Positions 12,701-24,700 of a stretch of 64,000 nucleotides of DNA are shown here, one piece after another. Location of the stretch: contig OX104127.1 in the NCBI GenBank assembly GCA_944470555.2, forward strand, positions 91,350,708 through 91,414,707. The letters run 5' to 3'. The translations under genes were made by a program, and so were the position numbers. The notes under the pieces are model-generated. The model was not told the DNA's origin, ran no database searches, and saw only the letters and a program-made list of their open reading frames with translations. This stretch comes from Heterobilharzia americana (lineage: Eukaryota > Platyhelminthes > Trematoda > Strigeidida > Schistosomatidae). The first letter of the stretch is position 1. The number at the start of each line of letters is the position of its first letter.

Positions 12701-15700
12701 TGCGCTAGGCTCTAGAACACAGGCACGCCTACCGACGCCCGACAACAGCTGTATTTCTTGACCTGAGGGCGCCATTCGACTCCGTTGATCGAGAAGTCTT
12801 ATGGTAATGTCTCTCACTGAAAGGCGTGCCAAGTAAGTACATCACCTTATTGAAGGCTCTCCACTCAAACACTTGTGGGCTTGTTAGAACCTATAGTGAG
12901 ATGTCTGGGCAGCTATGCTCATCGAGTGGTGTCCGTCAAGACTGTCCACTCTCTCCAGCCTTATTCAATTTTATCATAGATATTCTTCTGGAGGTCTCCC
13001 TCGCATCACCAGATCACACAGAGGTTGACGTAATCGCAGGAGAATTTTCGTTAGACCTAGAATACGCAGATGGCATAATCCTGTTAAGTGAAGATGCTGA
13101 CAAGATGCAGAGTCTTCTGAACACCTTGAATGGCAATTCGAGAATGTTTGGGAGGTGTTTCTCACCACCCAAACGCAAACTGTTGATCCAGGATTGTTCT
13201 TCAACGGTGCCCCACCACGGCTAACAATAGAGAGTGTAGTGCTTGAGTGTGTCGATCACTTCACTTACCTGGGAAATAGGATCACTCCTACTCTGATGGC
13301 TCAGTGGCCGATGAAATCTCTGCACGAATACAAAAGGCTCAACTGGCTTTCGCCAACTAACACCACCTATGGTGCCACCTTGATATCCGATTGTCTATTA
13401 AGGATGGCGTGTACTGCACAGCAGTCACCTCTGTTCTACTGTATGGCTGTGAAACATGGTCATTGAAGGTGGAAGACATGAGAAGGCTTCAAGTGTTTGA
13501 CCAGCGTTGCCTTCGTAGTATAGGCTGCCGTATTCCGTGGTGTCACCACGTGAGTAACACAGAAGTCAGGTGTAGAGTTTTAGGGAGTTGAGGTAAATTA
13601 GTTGACGATGTTGTTAACCTTTATCGACTGAGATAGCTGGTTGGGACATGTGTTGCGTATGCCTAGTCGCCGATTGCCTCGTCACACAATGTTGGTCGAA
13701 GTAGGTTCAGGTTGGAAGAGGCCCGAGTTGTACAGACTAAAACGGGGCATCGATGTATGAAGTCTTTAACTGTTGGTTTGAGTCATGTGGGGTGATGCAG
13801 ACTAGGTGGTTGGTGTCCGTGGGACAAGAGGAACCAGTGGTTGGAGCCTGACTCTAGGTGATATGGCTGAGAACCGAAGTCAGTGGCGCAGATGTATACA
13901 CACATTATCCTCATCTTAACGACGTTATACCTAATCTCACTATTTTCTCATTCTTCCTTTCTTTCTTTTCGTAGTTTGTATTTCTTCTGACTGAATTTTC
14001 TTATGTTAATCTGGCACTTTACTGCCATTTTACTTGATGTACTGATATGAGGTGTGGCAACTCGGACCAAAAGGTATACATATTCTTTCTACGTATTTTG
14101 TAGAAGCGTTGAGTGGTAAATCATTGAATGTTTAGTCGATTAGCAGGGAAATATTCAACAAATTCAGATGTTATTGAGTTATTTTAGTTAGTTATTTCTT
14201 CAGATCTAGGCATATGTTCGGGGCATTGATACAAATACTGAGGTGTACCTATGTGTTTTGTAACCTGGTGACGGCATTTAACGTGGTTGATAAAGATTTG
14301 TAATGATAGTACCTTATTAAATCAGGTTGTAAGCAATCCTATCCCATTTATACTCCTTGAGTTTTCGCAGTTGCTGAAAGTTTTTAAAGTTTCTTTTACT
14401 CTGACCGGAATAATTAATTGTCAGTCACTTTCCTTTCCATCTTATTTTTTCCTCTTTCGTGACATTTGCTAGCCATTTATATCTCGTATGAAGTGTTGAC
14501 TTGCCTATCGGTCGTATCACACTGCATCTTGAGATCTGCCATTTTTTACTGTATCTTCTTCAGTGGTATTATTTTCAGTGTCCAGTAAAAGTCGTTCACT
14601 TTTCCAGAGGACTAAGTCATTAAGTCAAAATACGGAATTGATGCTTTGTCTTCTACACCTTTGAAACTCACTACAATTGATGCTTCTGTCCCACGGCTGG
14701 AAGCACCAAGAACCTACACCCTTTTGTAATAAAATAGAGCGTTGTGGATTTCCGTTTATCTGAAAGCTTTAGTTCATACAACTTCATTGGATAGAAGTGT
14801 GTTCAGGTATGTTTTCTGATCTGGCCTCAAAGTGGTTCACCGACTTCACAACTTTCAAACAGTGATTCGTGGGTTTGTACCCTGGGCTACTTATCCAACT
14901 TTGGGCAACCAATCAGTATCAAACGTTACAATAAGCAATAGATTCCCTTCATTATAGATCGTCTGCGTGCCAAGCAGTGCTGTCGCGAATCCAGAAGTTT
15001 TGTTGCAACGCATCTTATGTTTGCTACGAGTGTCACATTCATATTTGTAACTTTGTTAATGCTGGGCCTCTGAAACCAAAGCATCACTTCCCAAGCCGTA
15101 CTCGACGGGAATGGGATTTTCACCGATTTTATCCAAGTGACTGTGAGTAGACTTTACAGTGTTTTTAGAGGTAAAGAAATTCACGATCCTCATTAATCAT
15201 ATGGATCGACGCAGGAGCATAAAACTAGATGTAGGTGTATATTGTTCCGAGTTTTACATCGAAGAAGTAACTAAATCCTCTATGGTTCTGCCGACTTTAA
15301 GCCATTTTGATTGGAGTATCAAGCTATGCTTTAATAGCTTGCATGCCTCATTTAATAGTCGTATATAATTTAGGTTGTTACCCTCAATAGTTTTCTTTTG
15401 ATGCCTTATCCAACCAATCTACGACTTCAGTCCTGAATAGAGCTTATTTGTCAGTATTTAGATTAATGCGGTAGTCAGACTTGTCTTTTGTAATGAACCA
15501 ATAGAGAGCCAAGGGTTAAAACGCCTACTTCTTGAGTTTTCGCTTTGGTCGACAGGTAGTTCGTACTGTGTGAAGATTATAAAACCATTGCTATAGCGGA
15601 TATGCTTTGTACTATTCTAGAGGTCAATGTTAATTTGTATTACTGACTGGATAAGGGTATAATAGGGGTGAAATGATTGCCTTGCTTAAGTTACGTAAAG

Positions 15701-18700
15701 TCATCTACAAAAGCTTTGAATCGTACCGTATCTCACGGCCTTACCTAATTAGTGAAGTTTTTCAGGAACTAAACGCAACATTTGTAGCTAGTACTACCGG
15801 GAATTCTATGTATGAATATCGTGCACCACACAACCCTGCTTTTACCCCCAAAAACCAAACTAGTTGTGGATATAAGTTGATAATACTGGTATCACCCACC
15901 AAAGATGTCGTTCGGTTGAGGATATCTCTGCAGTGCGTGGTCAAATAGTAGCCACATATGACTGGGCATGTTGGTCTTCTAATGAACGTAGCGAGATCTC
16001 TGTTCCATAATTCTGATGTTAAACCTATTTTTAGAAATAAGATAGCTCGATATTTAACAGAAAATGGCGACACTGCTCATTTTGAAGAAGCTATGAAAAT
16101 AGCGTTTGAAACTGACTGGCCATCAGACAGTTTAAAAAGATTTATTGACGGACAGGCAGAACCTCACATACAAGTGCATCGGTTCAGGTTGCTACACTTC
16201 ACAGTAGTGTACAAAGAGCAGGTGGATAGAATAAGAATTATATCAAAGTGGACGAAGTTGTGTGACAGAATAAACAATTTGACGATAAAGGTTAATGCGA
16301 ATATTCAAACTTTAGAAGACACCGAAGAATGCCGCCGCACCCTTGTGACCAATTCTCAGCCATATCACCAAGAGTTCTCAACCACTGATTCCTTTCGGCT
16401 TGCCGATCTCCCAAACATGGATAAGACTAACAATCAGGGACTTCATGGATTCTTTCCACGTGTTGGTCTGGTCACCGTAAAACCTCTTCCAACCTAGACC
16501 AGATGCCGCTAGCATGACACGTCGAGGTTGGTGGTGAATCGTCATGCACAATACATGTCCAAACCATCTCAACCGATGGGAGTTCACAACCTCACAAATC
16601 GACTTGACTTCACGTCTTCTACTTTTAAGGGCTATGTCTTACAGCTGTATAGCAGGACAGAACGGGCTGCAGCGCCGTATACTCATCCCTTGATAGATAG
16701 CCGGATATCTCGCCAGCCGACGGCCAAGATAACACAGTTTGGCAAATGCCAAACGGTCATTTTTTATCCGGACTGAGATTTCGTCAGCAACCAGCTCTTT
16801 TAGTGGGCTGATGTAACTCCCTAAGTAAATGAAGTGGTCGACACTATCCATCGCTTCAATCCCTATCATTAAACTGGGAGTGGTTGTAGAACAGTCCTGG
16901 AGCGTCATCCATTTGACAGGTCCGAAGCGCATTCCAAACATACTCAAATTTCTGCTCAACACGTTCACAAGACCCTGCATTTTGTCGGCGTCTTCACTCA
17001 GCATGACAATACCGTCTACATGCTCCAAATCAAACAGATGGCCTCCAAAGAGTACACCAATTCCTGTGAAGTCAGACGTACCATAAGGTTATGTTCATTA
17101 GTACGAAGCTAAGTAAGAACGGTGACAGTCGGCATTCGTAGTAGATACTACTAGTTATGGTCAATTCGAATGTCAACTATCCATAATCTCTTACACAGCT
17201 GCTTAAATTCGAGTAGATATCCTTGATAAGCATTATGTACTTGCTCGTTACTCCGTTCACAGTCAAACACTCAGAACACCTCATGATCGACATAGTTGAA
17301 TGCTGCCTTGAGATCAAGAAGTATGGTATGTGTCGGCCACTGACCAGTAAGCATGCCTATGTCATAACCTGTCCATGGGTGAAAATATGATCGACGCACC
17401 CTCGTCTAGGTCTGAAACCTGCCTGGTTTTCTCGAGTTTACCATTCTCGAGCTCCAGTTAGGCGTCGGATAACTATAGATACCAGAATCTTGGACACAAT
17501 ATTAGTCAAAGTAATTTCCCTATGGTTGTCACAAGAAGATTTCTTTCCCTTCCCATTGAGTGGGATAATTGGGAAAGTAAACCAGTCTGACGTTACTACC
17601 TCTGTTTCTCATATACTACCTGTCACCTTCATTCGCATCAGCAATTCCTTACCTCCATCCTTGAAAACTTCGAGTGGCAAATTGTCGGGTGCTGCTGCGT
17701 TGGATCGTTTCAGGTTCTATACAGCTTTCTCAACTTCAAAGAAAGTTGAAGACCGGACACCTGGGTTCCATTTAGTTTCGGACTGGATGTTGGGCAACTG
17801 AAGCGTTACTGGTGGCCAGTTGAATTGTGCTTCAAAGTGTTCTGCCCAACGTTCTAGCCACTTGTTCTGTGAGGTTCATCATCACCATCATCATTATCAA
17901 CATAGGACCAGGCATTACTGCGTAACGGTCCGAGTTGCCACACCTCATATCAGCACATCAAGTAAAAAGGTAGTGAGGCGAAGGATGAAGATAAGTGAAT
18001 GCAGTCAAAAGAAATATAAAGTACGAGAAGAAAGGAAAGAGGAGTGACAAAATAGTGAGATTCGTATAGCGTTGTTAAGATGAGGATAATGTGTGTATAC
18101 ATCTGCGCCACTGACTTCGGTTCTGAGCCATATCACCTAGGGTCTCCAACCACTGGTTCCTCTTGTCCCGTGGACCCCAACCACCTAGTCTGCATCGTCC
18201 CCACCCTACATGGCTTAAACCAACAGTCACAGACTTCATACATTGGTGCCATGTTTTAGTCTGGCCACCTCGGGCCTTTTTCCAGCCTGAACCCACCTCA
18301 GCCAACATTGTGTGACGAGGCAATCGGTGACTAGGCATACGTAGTACGTGTCCCAACCATCTCAGTCGATGAAGGTTCATAACTTCGTCAACTGACTCAC
18401 CTCTTCTCCCCAAAACTCTACACCTAACTTCTGCATTACTCACGTGGTGACACCACGGAATACGTCCTATTCTACGAAGGCAACGGTGGTCAAACACCTG
18501 AAGCCTTTTTGTATCCTCCACTTTCAAAGGCCATGTTTCACAGCCGTATAGTAGAACAGAGCGGACTGCTGTGCAGTACACGCGACCCTTAATAGACAAA
18601 CGAATATCACGGCGGCGCCATAGGTGGCGCAAATTGGCAAAAGCCAATCCTGTGAGGTTATCAGGGTCCCATCGTTTTCGGTGATGGTTTCACTCACCAT

Positions 18701-21700
18701 CATCTTGTTGCTGGTATCCTTGAGAGACTGGTAGTTGGTGTGTGCTGCGCAACGATTGTGCCTTGTCCATCCCTTTCACTTTCGTCATCCACGACTGCTT
18801 CCCTTGTGTTCCCTACGACCGCTAAGACGCATACATACAGAAGACCGTACTGACGCTTGATGTTGGTCGAATGTGGTACTCCAGAATGAGCCACAATTTC
18901 GGACCGATCCTCTCCAGCAGTGGCTTACAGCAATGTGATCTACTTGTTTCCGTCGTTGGTTTGAAGTTGGCGGATACGCTGTCAGAAAGGGTTTCTCCTT
19001 ATGCTTAAAGTTAGTGCTGGCCAGAAACAAATGGTTGACAGAACAAAATTGGAGCTAACGATTACCGTCGTCAGTCGATTGGGATGGCATTCTGTAAATT
19101 CCCCCAAGATGACTTTCCGACTACCTCAGCTTCTCTACTGAAGTTTTCAAGTACCTACCACTGTGACTACATAAGAATGTTTTGCTTTCTGTAGAAGAAT
19201 TGACAGGTGATGATAGAATTCGTCCTTTGCATCATCCGAACTGCAGTTGGTAGTTGTTTGGGTGGTGACTATGAATAATCATCAGTTGGTTTCCTGATCT
19301 TTCGTAGCTCTAACAGATCCATTCAGTCAAATAGCAAATAGACGGCTGCTTACTGGTATCCAGTCGAGAAGCGCATTTTCTGTCTCACAGCTCACCGCTA
19401 TCCCTACACCAGTGAGTCCATGAGAGCTAACCAGTGGATTTCCACGTAACCTTAAGGTGAATTTTGAAGATTCACTGATATGGCCAGGTACGGTCAATTT
19501 AATAACCATACTCGGGTCATGTATACGTGTCTCAGCGACACAGCATACAACAGTGACTTGAGATCCCAGAGTTCATGCGAGCAGTGCTTGCTGTCCGGTT
19601 CGGTATAGAGTTCGGACGTCGAAAGCTCCTACATGAAATCGATGGCGGCGAGTGAGGATTTGGTGGCTTCGGTCGTTCGCAGTGGTTACATGGCGGGAGG
19701 TTGGGTAAAGCGTGAGAGGCTCAATATTGGTATGAGGTGGTGGAGAGAAAGGAGGCGATGGAGTTGAGGAGGATAGGTTATCTTTAATTAGGTCTAATTT
19801 GTGATTGAAATTTCCTGGCTACCGTAACCATGGAAGTCGGGTTCTTCTTGTGTTACCTGAAAATGAAAGTATTGTTTTTTGCCTCGGAGACCATAGTCGG
19901 TCACACGGTGTTCTGGCAAGTTTGAGGTTTTGTTTTATTCTTGGGAGCTCCACTTTGACTCCTTTTTGCTGGCATCGGCATCCGACAGGTGCTAGGAGTG
20001 CGCTGTATTGGTGGCTGACCTTTTCTACTTACCCCTTCTAGTTAGCCCGCAGTATCATCTTGGCACTGGTAGTCATGAAAGGATAGCAGCTCAATGGTAT
20101 CACACCATGTCCAGTCTGTAGAATGACTTCGCCCTCAGACGTCTATTATAGTCGCAGTTTCACTGGAATTCTACCTGCTTTTTATCCAACCACTATTCAA
20201 CAGAACCTTCTAGTATTGCAGGACCTCGAGTAAATAAGCGCCCCACCTGCATAGCTGGTTGAGCCGTCGTTATATACAAACTTGAACACCACATCAAGGT
20301 TGTGGTATCGGTCAGAGAAAGGTCCACTGGATATCGATAACTCTGCAAAAATTAATGAATGCACAGAGATGTACCGCTGCAGACTCCAAAGACGGTACGT
20401 AAGAAAAGTAATTGAAATGTAAATTGACAGTGAATGTGTACCATAGTAAGCACTGAAGATTGAAGATATTGAGAAGGCAATGAGAGACAGTTGTTCATCT
20501 GTTTTAAGGGGAAAGAAAAATTGTCAATGTTTAGCGAAAGCAACTCTGAGAAAGGTGGGACTGTAATTTAGTCTCAAGGAAGATAACATGAAACGATGAG
20601 CATGAAATTTCGAAGAAGTGTTCAGGTGACCAGTTTTAAACTATAACTATATAGTCACAGCCAGAGCAGAATATTGACATGGTCTCAGTTTCTTTCTGAA
20701 GTTGAAACTGTGGCGAATAACCTGAAACAGAAAAGAGCGGTGGACATGATGGCCTAATAGATGAAGTAATTTGAGATGCTAGTCGGGAATTATCGGTTAG
20801 GATGACTGGTACGTCAGATGAATTAAGAATCAAGTCTGGTACTTCACGAATAGTCTCAGATACCGATTGGTCTAGTTCTCGAAAGAAGATGCACTCTTTT
20901 GATAACCATACGGGAATCAACTTGACAAGCATACTCAATTGTGTAATGCATAACTAAGGCTTGGGAATTGTGGGGCCACGAAAACCAAACAACTTTCAGA
21001 CGTGATTGCTTGCATGTCGGCCACATCATTACCATTAACCGGATTCTTAAACAGGTATTCTTAGTGGTACCAGACACTTGGCATGCTTCTGACATGCCGA
21101 CGACGTTTAGTTCTATTGAACAAGATCTCATGGGAAAGGTTAACTAAACAAGGTGCATAACAGGTACACTGCCTTTCAAAACTTTTTACTCTGATGCCTA
21201 TGGTCTTGTTACAGTCTAGGATGAGTACTGCACATCAAAGATATTTATACTCTGTCCGCATTTAGTTAATAGTTACGTCTGTGCTTAATGTGGTCTCTCT
21301 ACGTCTATCTGTCTGTAAATGTTTGATCTCTACACAGTCGAGACCTTAGTTACCATAGAGTATGCATACGACATAATTCTTTTGGGTGAAGTCGTGGACA
21401 GGATGTGTATACTTCTGAATACGTTGAATAGGAATTTGAGAATGTTCGAAATGCGTTTGTAACCCATTAAGTTCAAATTGTCGCCCGAAGATGGCTTTTC
21501 AGGGTTAACGAACTGACTGAATTTGTTCACTACTTCATTCTCGTAGGAAGTCAGCCGTAGCCTGGTGTGAAGACATACGAAATCCCAGTGTGAGTATGAA
21601 AGGCTTGGTTGGCTTTTGTTATTTCCCAGCAACTGGCCCACTGTCGAATATCCATTTAAGCTCGAGTATAGTGGACATCACTAATATTATTTAGCTGTGA

Positions 21701-24700
21701 AATGTAACGATTAAAGATGGGTGACATTCAGATGTTTGCCTGTTAGCTTTCCAACCCTGGAGGAGTGCATAACGTAGGCAAAGTAGGATGGACGACTGAA
21801 GCCATTAAGTGTTGGTCTGAACTAGGTAGAGCAATACTGGTTCGCAAGCTGGAGTCGGTGAGATATCTGTAATTGATGGTTGGAAACTAAGTGTTATAAT
21901 TCAAAATCGAACACATCGGCGCATGTACATTGCTGCATTCTCTTCATCTTAACCAATACATTACATATGACTGTTTATATCAATTTTTTAAACAGTCGGT
22001 AACTTTTACAGGTTTTATTCTCTGAAGAAGCGATTTCTACGAAGTCGTAAAATGTCAGAAATTTATTTTTCTACTTCATTAGGATGTTACAAATATACTT
22101 CATTTAGAATCTATTTACCTAATGCTCAGCTTATTCAGCTCTCTCAGCTCAAAATGTTGATTCTGAAGTTTATAAAAACATTGGATTATATGTTGTTATG
22201 TCCTCTTTCTCCTCTTCTCTTTGTTCTATGACTTCTATGAATCCTATTTCCACTACTTTTTTCGTCTTACTAAATTGCATCTTTATGTTCGGTGTAGAAA
22301 CTTGAAGCGATGTGCAGTACTGTCAGTTTACATATTAGTACTGACTACCCACTGAAGGTACACAAGGGGTTAACGCTTCTCTGCTGTTCAAATGATGAAA
22401 CGCTAACTCACCTTGAGGCATCTTAAGAAGAAAATGGGTTGGTATTGTTAGTTTAATAGACCTGGAAAGGCCGACACTTAATATAAGTGACATCTCGAGT
22501 CTTACGAAAAATGACATTTTGGAAATATTTAACAGCACTTTTATCTAAATTGTGCAATGTTTATCAATTCTATGTGAGTTAGTCGTTGCTTTCTGTACTT
22601 AGTTTTCGAGTGCTTCTCAATAAAAGGTAACATAAGCTGGTTAATTTATTATTGATTACTCCATCAGAAATCTTGCATTTCTTGGTGGTGATTTTGCATG
22701 TAACTACTTCATAAAATTCATTTTGGTTAGGTCTAGAAAAGTGCCCATTATCACCACATGTTTTAGTTTCTGTATGTTAATTTAAGCTACTGGGTCTATC
22801 AGCTGCACTGGAATGTGTAAAGTATTATGTGTTTCTTGCATTTAAATTTTGGTAGAGTAAGCCTGGATAGTTTATCTGTTGCATGAAAATTTATAGGATC
22901 CAGATCATCAATTATGATCTAGAATGATGCAGTCATTTCTAAATATGCTTGAATTCGCATGCAGATTTATGATTAGTATGTAGAGTTGTGTCTCATTGGT
23001 TTGGTGAAATGACTTCCAACCGGCGGGTCATGGGTTTGATCATCGTTCCACCTACTGAGGTTTAGGCAGCTAGGTAGTATCATTAGCCCTCACACAATAG
23101 GTGTGAATGTGCAAAAGGTTGCTAAGTGGATTTCGGTTCGTTTTGTCATTAGTAATCTCCCCCCTTTTTAACCTGATTACTTTTTTCATATGTGTATTTT
23201 TAGATTTGCAATAATCCTGATGTGAAGGAGTATATTTTCAATTGTGTTGAATCTATTCGACCCCAGCTTTCGGAAATAAATGAGTTACGTGTTATAATTA
23301 AGTCGGTTGCCACTAGTTCAGTTGAGTCGGAACCTGTTGAATCACTTGTCTTACATTTTGATAAACTAAATGAAGAGTTTATTCAGTGAGTATTGTTCCA
23401 CTTTAATTTATTGTTATGCGCATGACGAGTAATTTTTTAGAAAAGTTATCCCATTTTTTTTTCAAAACAGGAGTGTTTTTATACTCTTGAAGTACGTCGA
23501 TTTTATTTTCTTTATAACAAGGTACTGTTCTCTAAATAATCAGTCATAAATCCTACTTAAGTATATTTACTGGTAATAAACTGTTCATGTGATGCACATT
23601 TTTCAAAGAAGTACTTTCAGAAAGATACTCCTGAAGTTGATAGTTTGAAACTCAGTCAGTATACCAGTCTGCTTTTTCTTTTCTTTTTTGGCAACTACCT
23701 TTGAAATGTAACGAAACAAATTTTACTTCGCTGTAAAATTAACTTTCGTATAAGTTTCTAATTACTGGACTTCCGAATAAAACTATAATAACTGCTATCT
23801 CCTGATTTATTTAATGACTTCACTCCTCGTAACTAAGATCAAAACATATAAGCGAACAATATTGTTTTCAGTTAGATCCTCTTCAGGCTTTATTCTAATA
23901 CAAATAGCTTAACATATGCATAAAAATTAAACCAATCATGTAGATTTGTCGGTTGATATGATAAATACTTTAAAATAACGATGGTGATAATACTGCTACA
24001 AATAATAAAAGTGATAACGTTGACTAAAGCACATGCAATATACATGATAGTGATGATAAGAACCAAGAAAGCAGCATGATAATTAAAATGGGTCAATAGC
24101 TTATGAAAACAAGAGTTACGTAACACTGAATGTTGTGATGCCCCAGTCTTGTATAAAACATTGTTATCGATACGAACATTTTAACGTGTCATTCCCACAT
24201 TATTTTTGCGGTATGATTAATAATCTATTTCTGCCTCCATTGTAATGTCATTCGCTGATTGGTTAACGTTTACTCTTACTATGCGAATTTCTCCAATTGC
24301 GGACAAGGTCATTTTTCATGTGTATACTTATTCACGTGTTTTGGATTGATTCATTGTTATTATATTCTCGGAGTAATACACTCTCCCATCTGCCAGCTTC
24401 GGTCTTCTCTCTATTCATCCCGGGGTTGCAGTCAGTGTCTCTTGCGTACCAAGTTAGCTGTCAGCTGAGCGCACGCATTATATTCGTTTCGGAATATATA
24501 CATATACCATTAGCGTCTCGAACTCATAACAATGAAGGACGAAGTAAGTGGATAAACAAAGTTTATACCAGCGACCACCAGGTTCGAATCCAGCTGCGGT
24601 CCAAATTTTCATTTCACCTTCAATCACCATCCAGTATAAACTTCGTTGATCCACTTACGTAGTTCTTCAGTGTTGAGTAACTTTTATTTTCATAAGCTTT

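Larger units (their letters stand above)
16165..20095 (-). mobile_element. RTE-A retrotransposon, long broken copy with nested insertion
   Basis: Minus-strand copy read from right to left: 5'UTR-like sequence 19800-20095, endonuclease 19327-19509 (VGIAVSCETENALLDWIPVS) and 18785-19030 (STNFKHKEKPFLTAYPPTSN), linker 18651-18790 and 17800-17876, palm 17173-17800, thumb 16639-17028 with the YADD site changed to HVDG, and C-terminal region 16378-16587. The 3' end near 16165 shares the start word CAAGTGCATCGGTTCAGGTT with copies at 8.27 and 57.27 kb, a 3' variant unlike the 14.07 kb copy. A younger RTE-A 3' fragment interrupts it at 17877-18649. Confidence 0.82.
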
